Origin: Staphylococcus croceilyticus
GTDB taxonomy: Bacteria > Bacillota > Bacilli > Staphylococcales > Staphylococcaceae
Length of the DNA stretch: 48,812 nt
NCBI RefSeq assembly: GCF_002902575.1
Contig: NZ_PPRD01000020.1
Location: forward strand, 1 to 48,812
Direction of reading: 5' to 3'
The translations under genes were made by a program, and so were the position numbers. The notes under the pieces were generated by a model. It did not search any database and was not told the origin of the DNA. It worked only from the letters and a program-made list of their open reading frames with translations. Of the stretch, positions 27,978 through 40,312 are shown in pieces; the first letter of the stretch is position 1, and each line of letters opens with the position of its first letter.

Positions 27978-28040
27978 AAAAGATAAAGGTTCTAAGGAAA
28001 GTTAAGGTCCCTACTTTAACTTTCCTAGACGCTATCTTTT
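27978..28040 (+). other. Long stem-loop between rpoB and rpoC
   Basis: Outer AAAAGATA (27978-27985) with TATCTTTT (28033-28040) and inner CTAAGGAAAGTTAA (27992-28005) with TTAACTTTCCTAG (28016-28028), leaving a 10-base loop. A run of Ts in CTTTT follows the outer arm. It may be an RNase III-type processing site or a stabilising element; not a typical terminator because rpoC must be read through it. Confidence 0.75.
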
Positions 28041-28116
28041 CTGACTTATTTTTAGTTTCAATAAATGTGAATCAATCAAATAGCACAGCTAATCTAAATT
28101 GAAGGAGGTAGGCTCC

Positions 28117-31100
28117 TTGATTGATGTAAATAATTTCCATTATATGAAAATCGGTTTAGCCTCACCTGAAAAAATCCGTTCTTGGTCTTACGGTGAAGTT
28201 AAAAAACCTGAAACAATTAACTATCGTACTTTGAAACCAGAAAAAGATGGTCTTTTCTGTGAAAGAATATTTGGACCTACAAAAGACTGGGAATGTAGTT
28301 GTGGTAAGTACAAACGTGTACGTTACAAAGGCATGGTATGTGATAGATGTGGCGTAGAAGTAACTAAATCTAAAGTACGTCGTGAAAGAATGGGACATAT
28401 TGAATTAGCAGCTCCTGTATCTCATATTTGGTATTTCAAAGGTATCCCAAGTCGCATGGGTCTTTTATTAGACATGTCTCCTAGAGCATTAGAAGAAGTT
28501 ATTTACTTCGCTTCTTATGTTGTAGTAGATCCAGGTCCAACTGGTTTAGAGAAAAAATCTCTATTATCTGAAGCAGAATTCAGAGATTACTATGATAAAT
28601 ACCCAGGCCAATTTGTAGCTAAAATGGGTGCTGAAGGTATTAAAGACTTATTAGAAGAAATTAACTTAGACGAAGAATTAAAAACGTTACGTGATGAGTT
28701 AGAATCTGCGACTGGTCAAAGATTAACTCGTGCCATCAAACGTTTAGAAGTTGTAGAATCATTTAGAAATTCTGGTAACAATCCTTCATGGATGATTTTA
28801 GATGTACTTCCAATCATCCCACCAGAAATTCGTCCAATGGTTCAATTAGATGGTGGCCGTTTTGCTACAAGTGACTTAAACGACTTATACCGTCGTGTTA
28901 TCAACCGTAACAACCGTTTAAAACGTTTATTAGACCTTGGTGCTCCTGGTATCATCGTTCAAAACGAAAAACGTATGTTACAAGAAGCAGTAGATGCTTT
29001 AATTGATAACGGTCGTCGTGGTCGTCCAGTAACTGGTCCAGGTAACAGACCATTGAAATCACTTTCTCACATGTTGAAAGGTAAACAAGGTCGTTTCCGT
29101 CAAAACTTACTTGGTAAACGTGTTGACTACTCTGGACGTTCAGTTATCGCAGTAGGACCAAGCTTGAAAATGTATCAATGTGGTCTACCTAAAGAAATGG
29201 CGCTTGAATTATTCAAACCATTCGTTATGAAAGAATTAGTTCAACGCGAAATTGCTACAAACATTAAAAATGCTAAAAGTAAAATTGAGCGTATGGATGA
29301 CGAAGTATGGGATGTATTAGAGGATGTTATTAGAGAACACCCTGTATTACTTAACCGTGCACCTACACTTCACAGATTAGGTATCCAAGCATTCGAACCT
29401 ACTTTAGTAGAAGGTCGTGCAATCCGTCTTCACCCACTTGTAACAACTGCTTACAACGCGGACTTTGACGGTGACCAAATGGCCGTTCACGTACCTTTAT
29501 CTAAAGAAGCACAAGCTGAAGCTCGTATGTTAATGTTAGCTGCTCAAAATATCTTGAACCCTAAAGATGGTAAACCAGTAGTTACACCATCACAAGATAT
29601 GGTATTAGGTAACTATTACTTAACTTTAGAACGTAAAGATGCTGTTAACACTGGTGTTATTTTCAATGACACTAACGAAGTGCTTAAAGCTTATGGAAAT
29701 GGTTATGTTCATTTACACACTCGTATTGGTGTACATGCTAAATCATTTAACAATCCAACGTTCACTGAAGAACAAAACAATAAGATCTTAGTTACATCAG
29801 TAGGTAAAGTTATCTTCAATGAAATCATTCCAGATTCATTTGCTTACATTAATGAACCTAGTCAAGCTAACCTTGAAGGTCAAACACCAGATAAATACTT
29901 CATCAATCCAACTGAATTAGGTGAAGGTGGTCTTAAAGAATACTTCGAGGATAAAGAACTTATTGAACCATTCAATAAAAAATTCTTAGGAAATATTATC
30001 GCTGAAGTCTTCAACAGATTTAGCATTACAGATACATCTATGATGCTTGACCTTATGAAAGACTTAGGTTTCAAATATTCATCTAAAGCAGGTATCACAG
30101 TTGGTGTATCTGACATCGTGGTACTTCCAGATAAACAACAAATCTTAGATGAACACGAAAAATTAGTTGAACGTGTATCTAAACAATTTAATCGTGGTTT
30201 AATTACTGAAGATGAACGTTATAACGCTGTTGTTGAAATTTGGACTGACGCTAAAGACCAAATTCAAGGCGAATTAATGCAATCTCTTGAGAAAACAAAC
30301 CCAATCTTCATGATGAGTGACTCTGGTGCCCGTGGTAACGCATCTAACTTTACACAATTAGCCGGTATGCGTGGATTAATGGCTGCGCCATCAGGTAAAA
30401 TTATCGAGTTACCAATCACATCATCATTCCGTGAAGGTTTAACAGTATTAGAATACTTCATCTCTACACACGGTGCGCGTAAAGGTCTTGCCGATACAGC
30501 CCTTAAAACAGCTGACTCAGGTTACCTTACTCGTCGTCTTGTTGACGTTGCACAAGACGTTATCGTTCGTGAAGAAGACTGTGGTACTGACCGTGGTTTA
30601 TTAGTTTCTGATATCAGAGAAGGTACAGAAATGATTGAACCATTTATCGAACGTATCGAAGGTCGTTATTCTAAAGAAACTATTCGTCACCCTGAAACAG
30701 ATGAAATTATCATCCGTCCAGACGAATTAATCACAGCAGAAATTGCTAAGCAAATTACAGATGCTGGTATCGAACAAATGTACATCCGTTCAGCATTTAC
30801 TTGTAACACTCGTCACGGTGTTTGTGAAAAATGTTACGGTAAAAACCTTGCTACAGGTGAAAAAGTTGAAGTGGGTGAAGCAGTTGGTACCATCGCCGCT
30901 CAATCAATCGGTGAACCAGGTACCCAACTTACAATGCGTACATTCCATACAGGTGGGGTAGCCGGAAGCGATATCACACAAGGTCTTCCACGTATCCAAG
31001 AGATTTTCGAAGCGCGTAACCCTAAAGGTCAAGCGGTAATTACGGAAATCGAAGGTGTAGTTGAAGATATTAAATTAGCTAAAGATCGCCAACAAGAAAT

Positions 31101-31737
31101 CGTGATCAAAGGTGCTAACGAAACTAGATCTTACTTAGCTTCAGGTACTTCAAGAATTGTAGTTGAAATCGGTCAATCAGTTGAACGCGGTGAAGTATTA
31201 ACTGAAGGTTCTATCGAGCCTAAGAACTTCTTAGCTGTTGCTGGTTTAAATGCGACTGAAAGCTACTTACTTAAAGAAGTACAAAAAGTTTATCGTATGC
31301 AAGGTGTAGAAATCGACGATAAACACGTTGAAGTAATGGTTAGACAAATGTTACGTAAAGTTAGAATCATCGAAGCTGGTGACACTAAACTATTACCAGG
31401 TTCATTAGTTGATATTCATAACTTTACTGACGCTAACAGAGAAGCATTCAAAGAACGTAAACGCCCAGCTACTGCTAAGCCAGTATTACTTGGTATTACT
31501 AAAGCTTCTCTTGAAACAGAAAGCTTCTTATCAGCTGCTTCATTCCAAGAAACTACTCGTGTACTTACTGATGCTGCTATCAAAGGTAAACGTGATGACT
31601 TATTAGGTCTTAAAGAGAACGTAATTATCGGTAAGTTAATCCCAGCTGGTACAGGTATGAGACGTTATAGTGACGTTCAATATGATAAAGCTGGAACACC
31701 AGTGTCTGAAACTGAAGAAGTTGAAGTTACTGAATAA
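28117..31737 (+). CDS. rpoC: DNA-directed RNA polymerase beta' subunit
   Basis: A 1206-residue beta' subunit. The N-terminal zinc ribbon [20 protein letters not shown], the catalytic NADFDGDQM (Mg-binding aspartates) and the second zinc site with [11 protein letters not shown] are intact. The start is the TTG at 28117 after GAAGGAGGT; the open frame continues six codons upstream through the ribosome-binding site, but that is not a likely start. Trigger-loop and bridge-helix segments ([18 protein letters not shown]) are standard. Confidence 0.99.
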   Translation: MIDVNNFHYMKIGLASPEKIRSWSYGEVKKPETINYRTLKPEKDGLFCERIFGPTKDWECSCGKYKRVRYKGMVCDRCGVEVTKSKVRRERMGHIELAAPVSHIWYFKGIPSRMGLLLDMSPRALEEVIYFASYVVVDPGPTGLEKKSLLSEAEFRDYYDKYPGQFVAKMGAEGIKDLLEEINLDEELKTLRDELESATGQRLTRAIKRLEVVESFRNSGNNPSWMILDVLPIIPPEIRPMVQLDGGRFATSDLNDLYRRVINRNNRLKRLLDLGAPGIIVQNEKRMLQEAVDALIDNGRRGRPVTGPGNRPLKSLSHMLKGKQGRFRQNLLGKRVDYSGRSVIAVGPSLKMYQCGLPKEMALELFKPFVMKELVQREIATNIKNAKSKIERMDDEVWDVLEDVIREHPVLLNRAPTLHRLGIQAFEPTLVEGRAIRLHPLVTTAYNADFDGDQMAVHVPLSKEAQAEARMLMLAAQNILNPKDGKPVVTPSQDMVLGNYYLTLERKDAVNTGVIFNDTNEVLKAYGNGYVHLHTRIGVHAKSFNNPTFTEEQNNKILVTSVGKVIFNEIIPDSFAYINEPSQANLEGQTPDKYFINPTELGEGGLKEYFEDKELIEPFNKKFLGNIIAEVFNRFSITDTSMMLDLMKDLGFKYSSKAGITVGVSDIVVLPDKQQILDEHEKLVERVSKQFNRGLITEDERYNAVVEIWTDAKDQIQGELMQSLEKTNPIFMMSDSGARGNASNFTQLAGMRGLMAAPSGKIIELPITSSFREGLTVLEYFISTHGARKGLADTALKTADSGYLTRRLVDVAQDVIVREEDCGTDRGLLVSDIREGTEMIEPFIERIEGRYSKETIRHPETDEIIIRPDELITAEIAKQITDAGIEQMYIRSAFTCNTRHGVCEKCYGKNLATGEKVEVGEAVGTIAAQSIGEPGTQLTMRTFHTGGVAGSDITQGLPRIQEIFEARNPKGQAVITEIEGVVEDIKLAKDRQQEIVIKGANETRSYLASGTSRIVVEIGQSVERGEVLTEGSIEPKNFLAVAGLNATESYLLKEVQKVYRMQGVEIDDKHVEVMVRQMLRKVRIIEAGDTKLLPGSLVDIHNFTDANREAFKERKRPATAKPVLLGITKASLETESFLSAASFQETTRVLTDAAIKGKRDDLLGLKENVIIGKLIPAGTGMRRYSDVQYDKAGTPVSETEEVEVTE

Positions 31738-31778
31738 TAGATGAGATAAAATCTGTTTAAGATTTATCTTCATTACTG

Positions 31779-31837
31779 ACGAGACGGGGCTTATCAATCT
31801 TTTGAGAATGAAGCCTCGCTCTCGTTCTTTATTTTTT
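31779..31837 (+). terminator. Terminator of rpoBC
   Basis: ACGAGACGGGGCTT (31779-31792) with AAGCCTCGCTCTCGT (31811-31825), one or two bulged positions, then CTTTATTTTTT. Confidence 0.85.
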
Positions 31838-31866
31838 GAAAATGAGTAAAAAGTCTGTAAAAAATG

Positions 31867-31896
31867 TTGACTTGATATGTTTAAAAGTGTTACTAT
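31867..31896 (+). promoter_or_regulatory. Promoter of the str operon
   Basis: TTGACT (31867-31872), 18 bases, TACTAT (31891-31896) with TGT before it (extended -10). It precedes the L7Ae-like gene and rpsL. Confidence 0.7.
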
Positions 31897-31936
31897 ATTA
31901 AAGGTTGATGCAAGCAGAACTTTGGAGGATATTTTA

Positions 31937-32197
31937 ATGTCTAATGAAAAAGTTGCACGCTTTAACAAACAACACTTTGTGGTTGGTCTTAAAGAAACGC
32001 TTAAAGCGTTGAAACGAGATCAAGTTGCATCATTGATTATTGCTCAAGACGTTGAAGTCCATTTATTGGCTCGCGTATTTAGCCAAATCAATCATAAAAA
32101 TATATCTATTTCATATTTTCAAAGCAAACAAGCTTTAGGGAAATATGTAGGTATCAATGTTAATGCAACAATTGTTGCGTTATTGAATGAGAATTAG
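31937..32197 (+). CDS. rplGB: L7Ae-family ribosomal protein-like (RplGB/YbxF)
   Basis: An 86-residue K-turn-binding protein of the L7Ae/L30e family ([41 protein letters not shown]). Bacterial members bind kink-turn RNA and associate with ribosomes, but are not essential; the role is unclear. The correct start is the ATG at 31937 after GGAGG, not the open frame that begins 60 bases earlier inside the promoter. It leads the str operon, as in Bacillus. Confidence 0.9.
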   Translation: MSNEKVARFNKQHFVVGLKETLKALKRDQVASLIIAQDVEVHLLARVFSQINHKNISISYFQSKQALGKYVGINVNATIVALLNEN

Positions 32198-32286
32198 TAA
32201 GTATATTGCTTACTAAATTTTATTTAACCTAAAAATGAACCACCTGGATGTGTGGAATTAAAAAGTGAAGAGAGGAGGACATTTCA

Positions 32287-32700
32287 ATGCCAACTATTAA
32301 CCAATTAGTACGTAAACCTAGACAAAGCAAAACTAAAAAATCAGATTCACCAGCTTTAAACAGAGGTTTCAATAGTAAAAAGAAACAATTTACTAACTTA
32401 AACTCACCTCAAAAACGTGGTGTTTGTACTCGTGTAGGTACTATGACACCTAAAAAACCTAACTCAGCTTTACGTAAATATGCACGTGTGCGTTTATCAA
32501 ACAATATTGAAATCAATGCATACATTCCTGGTATCGGCCATAACTTACAAGAACACAGTGTTGTACTTGTACGTGGTGGACGTGTAAAAGACTTACCTGG
32601 TGTGCGTTACCATATCGTACGTGGTGCGCTTGATACTTCAGGCGTTGATGGACGTAGACAAGGTCGTTCATTATACGGAACTAAAAAACCTAAAAATTAA
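32287..32700 (+). CDS. rpsL: Ribosomal protein S12
   Basis: A 137-residue S12, which helps set decoding accuracy. The decoding loops [11 protein letters not shown] and [13 protein letters not shown] carry lysines 56 and 101 (S. aureus numbering), the positions changed in streptomycin-resistant staphylococci; both are wild type. GAGAGGAGG precedes the ATG. A small hairpin leader (GTAAG...CTTAC, about 32197-32215) lies upstream. Confidence 0.98.
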   Translation: MPTINQLVRKPRQSKTKKSDSPALNRGFNSKKKQFTNLNSPQKRGVCTRVGTMTPKKPNSALRKYARVRLSNNIEINAYIPGIGHNLQEHSVVLVRGGRVKDLPGVRYHIVRGALDTSGVDGRRQGRSLYGTKKPKN

Positions 32701-32770
32701 GATTAAGATTGTGTAAATTTTAATATCAATTTTTGAGAATATACTATAATAGGAAGGGAGGATTTTCATT

Positions 32771-33241
32771 ATGCCTCGTAAAGGATCAGTACCTAAAAGA
32801 GACGTATTACCAGATCCAATTCATAACTCTAAGTTAGTTACTAAATTAATTAACAAAATTATGTTAGATGGTAAACGCGGAACAGCTCAAAGAATTCTTT
32901 ATTCAGCATTTGACCTTGTGGAACAACGCAGTGGTCGTGATGCTTTAGAAGTATTCGAAGAAGCAATCAACAACATTATGCCAGTATTAGAAGTAAAAGC
33001 TCGTCGTGTGGGTGGTTCTAACTACCAAGTACCAGTTGAGGTACGCCCAGAACGTCGTACTACTTTAGGATTACGTTGGTTAGTTAACTATGCTCGTCTT
33101 CGTGGTGAAAAAACTATGGAAGATCGTTTAGCTAACGAAATCTTAGACGCTGCTAATAATACAGGTGGTGCAGTTAAAAAACGTGAGGATACTCACAAAA
33201 TGGCTGAAGCGAACAAAGCATTCGCTCACTACCGTTGGTAA
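32771..33241 (+). CDS. rpsG: Ribosomal protein S7
   Basis: A 156-residue primary binding protein of the 30S head. The start [16 protein letters not shown] and end NKAFAHYRW are characteristic. GGGAGG precedes the ATG. It sits between rpsL and fusA; S7 commonly autoregulates this operon in other bacteria but no clear site was identified here. Confidence 0.98.
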
Positions 33242-33366
33242 GATAAAAGCTTTAACCCTGAGTGTGTTCCGTCGACAAATTGGTTTACCAAGCTAAGATG
33301 GTTCATGCTTAGGGCATCGCCATATTCTATAGTACTTATTCAGTAATAACTGGAAGGAGAAAAACA

Positions 33367-35448
33367 ATGGCTAGAGACTTTTCATTGAAAAACACTCGTA
33401 ACATCGGTATCATGGCTCACATCGATGCTGGTAAAACAACTACGACTGAACGTATTTTATACTATACAGGTCGTATCCACAAAATTGGTGAAACACACGA
33501 AGGTGCTTCACAAATGGACTGGATGGAACAAGAACAAGACCGTGGTATTACTATCACATCTGCTGCTACAACAGCACAATGGCAAGGCCACCGTGTAAAC
33601 ATTATCGATACTCCAGGACACGTAGACTTCACTGTAGAGGTTGAACGTTCATTACGTGTACTTGACGGTGCTGTTACTGTACTTGATGCTCAATCAGGTG
33701 TAGAACCTCAAACTGAAACAGTTTGGCGTCAGGCTACTACTTATGGTGTACCTCGTATCGTATTCGTAAACAAAATGGATAAATTAGGTGCAAACTTCGA
33801 TTACTCTGTAAGCACAATTCACGATCGCTTACAAGCTAACGCTGCACCTATCCAATTACCAATTGGTGCCGAAGACGAATTTGAAGCTATCATCGACTTA
33901 GTTGAAATGAAATGCTTCAAATATACAAACGACTTAGGTACAGAAATTGATGAAATTGAAATTCCTGACGATCACAAAGATAGAGCAGAAGAAGCTCGTG
34001 CTAACTTAATCGAAGCAGTTGCTGAAAGCAATGACGAATTAATGGAAAAATATCTTGGTGACGAAGAAATTTCAGTTGAAGAATTAAAAGATGCTATCCG
34101 TCAAGCTACTACTGACGTAGAATTCTACCCAGTACTTTGCGGTACAGCATTCAAAAACAAAGGTGTTCAATTAATGCTTAACGCAGTAATCGATTACTTA
34201 CCATCTCCTTTAGATGTTAAACCAATCGTTGGACACCGTGCTGAAAATCCTGAAGAAGAAGTAATTGCTAAACCAGATGATTCAGCTGAATTCGCTGCAT
34301 TAGCATTCAAAGTTATGACTGACCCTTACGTTGGTAAATTAACTTTCTTCCGTGTATATTCAGGTACATTAACATCAGGTTCTTACATTAAGAACTCAAC
34401 TAAAGACAAACGTGAACGTGTAGGTCGTTTATTACAAATGCACGCTAACTCACGTCAAGAGATTGATACTGTTTACTCAGGTGATATCGCTGCTGCAGTT
34501 GGTCTTAAAGATACAGGTACTGGTGACACATTATGTGGTGAAAAGAATGACATTATCTTAGAATCAATGGAATTCCCTGAACCAGTTATCCACTTATCAG
34601 TAGAACCAAAATCTAAAGCTGACCAAGATAAAATGACTCAAGCTTTAGTTAAATTACAAGAAGAAGACCCAACATTCCATGCTCACACAGATGAAGAAAC
34701 TGGACAAGTTATCATCGGCGGTATGGGTGAGTTACACTTAGACATCTTAGTTGACCGTATGAAGAAAGAATTCAACGTTGAATGTAACGTAGGTGCTCCA
34801 ATGGTTTCATACCGTGAAACATTCAAGCAATCTGCACAAGTTCAAGGTAAATTCTCTCGTCAATCTGGTGGTCGTGGTCAATACGGTGATGTTCACATTG
34901 AATTCACACCTAACGAAACTGGCGCAGGTTTCGAATTCGAAAATGCTATCGTTGGTGGTGTAGTTCCTCGTGAATACATTCCATCAGTTGAAGCTGGTCT
35001 TAAAGATGCTATGGAAAATGGTGTCTTAGCTGGTTATCCATTAATTGATGTTAAAGCTAAATTATTTGATGGTTCATACCATGATGTCGATTCATCTGAA
35101 ATGGCCTTCAAAATTGCTGCATCATTAGCACTTAAAGAAGCTGCTAAAAAATGTGATCCAGTTATCTTAGAACCAATGATGAAAGTTACAATCGAAATGC
35201 CTGAAGAATACATGGGTGACATCATGGGTGACGTAACAGCTCGTCGTGGACGTGTTGATGGTATGGAACCTCGTGGTAATGCACAAGTTGTTAACGCTTA
35301 TGTACCACTTTCAGAAATGTTCGGTTATGCAACTTCATTACGTTCTAACACTCAAGGTCGCGGTACTTACACTATGTACTTTGACCACTATGCAGAAGTT
35401 CCAAAATCAATCGCTGATGACATCATCAAAAAAAATAAAGGTGAATAA
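33367..35448 (+). CDS. fusA: Elongation factor G
   Basis: A 693-residue translocation GTPase. The G1 motif AHIDAGKTT (17-25), DTPGH and NKMDK are intact. Positions linked to fusidic-acid resistance in S. aureus are wild type: V90, P406, H457, L461. GGAAGGAG precedes the ATG. A 125-base gap with small hairpins separates it from rpsG. Confidence 0.98.
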   Translation: MARDFSLKNTRNIGIMAHIDAGKTTTTERILYYTGRIHKIGETHEGASQMDWMEQEQDRGITITSAATTAQWQGHRVNIIDTPGHVDFTVEVERSLRVLDGAVTVLDAQSGVEPQTETVWRQATTYGVPRIVFVNKMDKLGANFDYSVSTIHDRLQANAAPIQLPIGAEDEFEAIIDLVEMKCFKYTNDLGTEIDEIEIPDDHKDRAEEARANLIEAVAESNDELMEKYLGDEEISVEELKDAIRQATTDVEFYPVLCGTAFKNKGVQLMLNAVIDYLPSPLDVKPIVGHRAENPEEEVIAKPDDSAEFAALAFKVMTDPYVGKLTFFRVYSGTLTSGSYIKNSTKDKRERVGRLLQMHANSRQEIDTVYSGDIAAAVGLKDTGTGDTLCGEKNDIILESMEFPEPVIHLSVEPKSKADQDKMTQALVKLQEEDPTFHAHTDEETGQVIIGGMGELHLDILVDRMKKEFNVECNVGAPMVSYRETFKQSAQVQGKFSRQSGGRGQYGDVHIEFTPNETGAGFEFENAIVGGVVPREYIPSVEAGLKDAMENGVLAGYPLIDVKAKLFDGSYHDVDSSEMAFKIAASLALKEAAKKCDPVILEPMMKVTIEMPEEYMGDIMGDVTARRGRVDGMEPRGNAQVVNAYVPLSEMFGYATSLRSNTQGRGTYTMYFDHYAEVPKSIADDIIKKNKGE

Positions 35449-35522
35449 TTAAACTTGTTTTAACTAGTAAATCTAGTTAAAATACAGCTTGAGCTTATTA
35501 TTTAAGCTATCATCTTTATGAA

Positions 35523-35620
35523 TTGATTTTTTGTGAAAAATGCATTATAAAAGAACTATGAATTCTTTTCAGAACAATCATTATTTCTCATGATGGTGAG
35601 AAACTATCATGAGAGATAAT
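35523..35620 (+). promoter_or_regulatory. tuf promoter and leader hairpin
   Basis: TTGATT (35523-35528), 17 bases, TATAAA (35546-35551). Downstream, ATTATTTCTCATGAT (35580-35594) pairs with ATCATGAGAGATAAT (35606-35620) at 14 of 15 positions, with a GTGAGAA-type loop. No T tract follows, so it is a leader structure rather than a terminator. Confidence 0.7.
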
Positions 35621-35658
35621 ATTGAAATAACTTTTACTAGAATAGGAGAGATTTAATA

Positions 35659-36843
35659 ATGGCAAAAGAAAAATTTGATCGCTCAAAAGAACATGCCAAT
35701 ATTGGTACTATCGGTCACGTTGACCATGGTAAAACTACTTTAACAGCTGCTATCGCAACTGTATTAGCTAAAAATGGTGACACTGTTGCACAATCATATG
35801 ACATGATTGACAACGCTCCAGAAGAAAAAGAACGTGGTATTACAATCAATACTGCACACATCGAATATCAAACTGACAAACGTCACTATGCTCACGTTGA
35901 CTGCCCAGGACACGCTGACTATGTTAAAAACATGATCACTGGTGCTGCTCAAATGGACGGCGGTATCTTAGTAGTATCTGCTGCTGACGGTCCAATGCCA
36001 CAAACTCGTGAACACATCTTATTATCACGTAACGTTGGTGTGCCAGCATTAGTAGTATTCTTAAACAAAGTTGACATGGTTGACGATGAAGAATTATTAG
36101 AATTAGTTGAAATGGAAGTACGTGACTTATTATCTGAATACGACTTCCCAGGTGACGATGTACCTGTAATCGCTGGTTCAGCATTAAAAGCTTTAGAAGG
36201 CGATGCTCAATATGAAGAAAAAATCTTAGAATTAATGCAAGCAGTTGATGATTATATTCCAACTCCAGAACGTGATTCTGACAAACCATTCATGATGCCT
36301 GTTGAGGACGTATTCTCAATCACAGGTCGTGGTACTGTTGCTACAGGCCGTGTTGAACGTGGTCAAATCAAAGTTGGTGAAGAAGTTGAAATTATTGGTA
36401 TCCATGATACTTCTAAAACAACTGTTACAGGTGTAGAAATGTTCCGTAAATTATTAGACTACGCTGAAGCTGGTGACAACATCGGTGCATTATTACGTGG
36501 TGTTGCTCGTGAAGACGTACAACGTGGTCAAGTATTAGCTGCTCCAGGTTCAATCACACCTCACACTAAATTCAAAGCAGACGTATACGTTTTATCTAAA
36601 GACGAAGGTGGACGTCACACTCCATTCTTCTCAAACTATCGTCCACAATTCTATTTCCGTACTACTGACGTAACTGGTGTTGTTAACTTACCAGAAGGTA
36701 CAGAAATGGTTATGCCTGGCGACAACGTTGAAATGACAGTAGAATTAATCGCTCCTATCGCTATTGAAGACGGTACTCGTTTCTCAATCCGTGAAGGTGG
36801 ACGTACTGTAGGATCAGGCGTTGTAACTGAAATCATCGAATAA
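35659..36843 (+). CDS. tuf: Elongation factor Tu
   Basis: A 394-residue GTPase that delivers aminoacyl-tRNA. G1 is GHVDHGKTT (about 19-27), then DCPGH and NKVDM. Sequence and length are typical. It has its own promoter and a strong terminator, so it can be expressed apart from the str operon. TAGGAGAG precedes the ATG. Confidence 0.99.
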   Translation: MAKEKFDRSKEHANIGTIGHVDHGKTTLTAAIATVLAKNGDTVAQSYDMIDNAPEEKERGITINTAHIEYQTDKRHYAHVDCPGHADYVKNMITGAAQMDGGILVVSAADGPMPQTREHILLSRNVGVPALVVFLNKVDMVDDEELLELVEMEVRDLLSEYDFPGDDVPVIAGSALKALEGDAQYEEKILELMQAVDDYIPTPERDSDKPFMMPVEDVFSITGRGTVATGRVERGQIKVGEEVEIIGIHDTSKTTVTGVEMFRKLLDYAEAGDNIGALLRGVAREDVQRGQVLAAPGSITPHTKFKADVYVLSKDEGGRHTPFFSNYRPQFYFRTTDVTGVVNLPEGTEMVMPGDNVEMTVELIAPIAIEDGTRFSIREGGRTVGSGVVTEIIE

Positions 36844-36863
36844 TTTTAATTATTCTTTGTTTC

Positions 36864-36891
36864 AAAGACTCCCTTAGGGGAGTCTTTTTTT
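36864..36891 (+). terminator. Terminator of tuf
   Basis: AAAGACTCCC (36864-36873) with GGGAGTCTTT (36878-36887) around a 4-base loop, followed by Ts. Confidence 0.93.
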
Positions 36892-36976
36892 ATATACATA
36901 AAAATGGGCAATTTTGCCTTTTATTCGGTTAATCGCTCTCATGTTACACTGTGTAAATCTCATATCCTATAATAAA

Positions 36977-37031
36977 TAAAGAAATGTCTATGATTAACTC
37001 AATGTAAGAGTCAACAAAGACATTTCTTTAT
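36977..37031 (-). terminator. Terminator of the M20 amidohydrolase gene
   Basis: AAAGAAATGTCT (36978-36989) pairs with AGACATTTCTTT (37018-37029). On the minus strand a TTTATT run follows, and the gene stop is at 37053. Confidence 0.75.
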
Positions 37032-37052
37032 AAAATCAATCTCTATCCAATT

Positions 37053-38216
37053 TTAAAACACGTTTTCAATTTCTAATATTTTCAAGAATTCACTAGCTGC
37101 ATACTTAAATGCGGCTTCATCTATATCGAAATGGGGGTTATGATGAGGGGCTGTAATTCCTCTATCTTTATTGCCACAACCTGTTAAGAAAAATGCCCCT
37201 GGGCGAACTTTTAAATAATGAGAGAAGTCTTCGCCAATCATCATAAGCTCTGATTCATTGAAGCGTAAATGCATTTCATTAGCTGCTTGTTTCACTACCT
37301 CATAGCCACTGTTATGATTATGCACCGGTAAGTATCCACGAATATATTCCATCTCATAAGTAATATCGTTTGCTAAGGCAAGACCTTGCAATAACTTATC
37401 CATTTTATTTTGAATGTGCGCCTGTAACGCTGTATCAAACGTACGTACAGTACCTTTACAAAAAGCAGAATCTGGAATGACACTATCTGAAGAACCCGCT
37501 TGTACCATGCCAAAAGTCAACACAGCTTCTTTAACTGGGTCGATGGTACGTGATACTATCTTTTGTGCACTAATAATAAACTCAGCCATAATTACAATAG
37601 GATCAATCGTTTCATGAGGTTTTGCGCCATGGCCACCTTTACCTTTAATTGTAATTGAGAATTCATCTGGAGAGGCCATAATCGCCCCAGGACGTGAATA
37701 AATGGTACCTGTAGGGTAACCACTCCATAAATGCGTTCCATATATTTTATCGACATCTTTGAGGCAACCATCATCAATCATTTCTTGTGAACCACCAGGC
37801 ATAATTTCCTCGCCATATTGAAAGATAAATACAACATTCCCTTTTAATAAATGACGATGCTCATGAACAATTTCTGCCACACCTAATAGAATGGCTGTAT
37901 GTCCGTCATGGCCACATGCATGCATAAAGCCATCATTTTTAGATTTATAAGGAACATCATTTAACTCCTGTATAGGCAACGCGTCAAAATCAGCTCGGAA
38001 CGCTACAGTTGGACCATTTCCTTTACCTTTAAATATAGCCTTAATACCATTACGTCCTACTGGCGATTCAATTTCGCAATCTAAATGACTTAATTGATTA
38101 AGTATATAATTATGCGTCTATGTTTCCTCGAAAGAAGGTTCAGGATATTGATGCATATAACGACGCATCTGAATCATTCTACTTTCCTTTTTACTGGCTA
38201 ATTGAAACCAATCCAT
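37053..38216 (-). pseudogene. M20 family amidohydrolase, interrupted by an in-frame stop
   Basis: The intact remainder encodes an M20/aminoacylase-type metallohydrolase: HACGHDGHT metal site, QYGEEIMPGG, GTVRTFD and GEDFSHYL. The natural start is the ATG at 38214-38216 (MDWFQLASKKESR), giving 388 codons, close to the S. aureus homologue as I recall it. Codon 33, CTA on the plus strand (38118-38120), reads TAG in the context SFEET-stop-THNYIL; everything else is in frame and looks conserved. Either a single nonsense mutation, an internal restart giving a 308-residue product lacking its N-terminal part, or a sequence error. A 308-residue product (from 37979) would miss part of the metal-binding catalytic domain. 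Confidence 0.8.
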
Positions 38217-38473
38217 TACACTCACGCCTTCTTCCTCTTTATTATGATTTTTAGTATATCAAATTCTTAATTCTCTCAATAGTTCCTTTTTTTATTTTTT
38301 GAAAATGGAGTTCTAAAACACCTAAAATTCTGTAATAAATACACATTGAAAATACAGTTGTACATGGTATGAAGAATATGAAATATATTGAATTTACAGG
38401 CATGATAGTGCTTTCATGTTCATCAAAAATCAGTTATGATAATGTTGATAAATAAATAAAAGGGGAAATGACA

Positions 38474-39664
38474 ATGGTTCAATCTTTACACAACTTTTTA
38501 GAAGAAAATATCCAATATTTAAAAGATAATGGGTTATACAATGAAATTGATTCAATTGAAGGTGCAAACGGCCCAGAAATTACTATCAATGGAAAACAAT
38601 ATATTAACTTATCTTCAAATAACTATTTAGGACTAGCTACAAACGAAGATTTAAAAACTGCTGCTAAATCAGCAATTGATTCTCATGGTGTAGGTGCGGG
38701 TGCCGTACGTTCAATTAATGGTACTTTAGATTTACATGATGAATTAGAAAAAACATTAGCTGAATTTAAAGGTACTGAAGCAGCTATCGCTTATCAATCA
38801 GGATTCAACTGTAATATGGCTGCTATTTCAGCAGTAATGAACAAAAATGATGCTATCCTTTCAGATGAATTAAACCACGCATCTATTATTGATGGTTGTC
38901 GTTTATCAAAAGCTAAAATCATCCGTGTTAACCACTCTGATATGGACGATTTAAGAGCGAAAGCAAAAGAAGCTGTTGAATCTGGTCAATACAACAAAGT
39001 TATGTACATCACTGATGGTGTATTTAGTATGGATGGAGACGTTGCTAAATTACCAGAAATCGTTGAAATCGCTGAAGAATTTGGTTTAATCACATACGTT
39101 GACGATGCACACGGTTCTGGTGTAATGGGTAAAGGTGCAGGTACAGTTAAACATTTCGGTTTACAAGATAAAATCGACTTCCAAATCGGTACACTTTCAA
39201 AAGCAATTGGTGTAGTTGGTGGTTATGTAGCAGGTAGTAAAGAACTTATCGACTGGTTAAAAGCTCAATCAAGACCATTCTTATTCTCAACTTCATTAGC
39301 GCCTGGCGACACTAAAGCTATTACTGAAGCTGTAAGAAAATTAATGGCTTCTACTGAATTACATGATAAATTATGGGATAACGCTAAATACTTGAAACAA
39401 GGATTAGAAAAATTAGGTTTCAATACTGGCGAATCAGAAACACCAATTACTCCAGTAATTATCGGTGACGAAAAAGAAACACAAGAATTCAGTAAACGTC
39501 TTAAAGATGAAGGTATCTATGTTAAATCTATCGTCTTCCCAACAGTTCCACGTGGTACTGGTCGTGTAAGAAATATGCCTACTGCAGCACACACTAAAGA
39601 AATGTTAGATAAAGCTATTGCAGCTTATGAAAAAGTAGGTAAAGAACTAGGAACAATTAAATAA
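38474..39664 (+). CDS. kbl: 2-amino-3-ketobutyrate CoA ligase (glycine C-acetyltransferase)
   Basis: A 396-residue alpha-oxoamine synthase that splits 2-amino-3-ketobutyrate with CoA into glycine and acetyl-CoA, the second step of threonine breakdown. The PLP lysine is K243 in TLSKAIG, with D210 and H213 in VDDAHGSG. I use the second ATG (38474), 8 bases after AGGGG, rather than the one at 38468 which is too close. Its partner dehydrogenase gene is 5.5 kb away. Confidence 0.93.
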   Translation: MVQSLHNFLEENIQYLKDNGLYNEIDSIEGANGPEITINGKQYINLSSNNYLGLATNEDLKTAAKSAIDSHGVGAGAVRSINGTLDLHDELEKTLAEFKGTEAAIAYQSGFNCNMAAISAVMNKNDAILSDELNHASIIDGCRLSKAKIIRVNHSDMDDLRAKAKEAVESGQYNKVMYITDGVFSMDGDVAKLPEIVEIAEEFGLITYVDDAHGSGVMGKGAGTVKHFGLQDKIDFQIGTLSKAIGVVGGYVAGSKELIDWLKAQSRPFLFSTSLAPGDTKAITEAVRKLMASTELHDKLWDNAKYLKQGLEKLGFNTGESETPITPVIIGDEKETQEFSKRLKDEGIYVKSIVFPTVPRGTGRVRNMPTAAHTKEMLDKAIAAYEKVGKELGTIK

Positions 39665-39692
39665 TAAAACGACTACGTTTTAATAATGTTAT

Positions 39693-39729
39693 AACATCCA
39701 TAGGCTACTAGGCTTGTGGATGTTTTTTA
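39693..39729 (+). terminator. Terminator of kbl
   Basis: AACATCCA (39693-39700) with TGGATGTT (39717-39724), enclosing TAGGCTACTAGGCTTG, then T6. Confidence 0.85.
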
Positions 39730-39793
39730 TATTATAGAGTGATAAACTAAAAATAATATAACGTATAAACATTTTAGAAAGAGAGATAAGTTT

Positions 39794-40300
39794 ATGCATG
39801 AATTAAGACAATTAAGTTATCAAGATGAAGAAGCATTAGTGCAGTATTTAAAAGAGTGGTATGACAATGAGGAAAAAATTGTACCAGCTAATACGGATTT
39901 AGCGAAATACGATTCTTTTAAACAAATGGTTGATGAGCTTAATAAAGAAGACGCAGATGTAGATTGGGTGCCTACCACAACATTGTTTTATTTTAAAGAT
40001 AATCAAATTGTAGGAGCTGTCGATATTCGTCATAAATTAAATAAACGTTTAACTAATATAGGCGGGCACGTAGGTTACGGTGTAAGGAAATCATTTAGAG
40101 GCCAAGGTATCGCTTCAACAATGCTTATAGAAGCTTTAAAAGTTTTGAAGACGTTAGATGTTGAGACCGTATTAATGACATGCAACCCTAAGAATTATGC
40201 TTCACAAGCAGTTATGAAACATTGTGGAGGGTACGAAATAACACCTTATACAAAGAAAAATGGTAACTTGGTTAGTCGCTTTGAAATACCGAATGATTGA
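39794..40300 (+). CDS. GNAT family N-acetyltransferase
   Basis: A 168-residue acetyltransferase with the acetyl-CoA motif A RGQGIASTML (about 103-112) and the following MTCNPKNYASQAVMKHCGG motif B. The substrate cannot be told; the closest pattern I recognise is uncharacterised staphylococcal GNATs. AGAGAG precedes the ATG. It is followed after 12 bases by the NUDIX gene, which suggests a shared transcript. Confidence 0.88.
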   Translation: MHELRQLSYQDEEALVQYLKEWYDNEEKIVPANTDLAKYDSFKQMVDELNKEDADVDWVPTTTLFYFKDNQIVGAVDIRHKLNKRLTNIGGHVGYGVRKSFRGQGIASTMLIEALKVLKTLDVETVLMTCNPKNYASQAVMKHCGGYEITPYTKKNGNLVSRFEIPND

Positions 40301-40312
40301 AAGGAACAGTGT

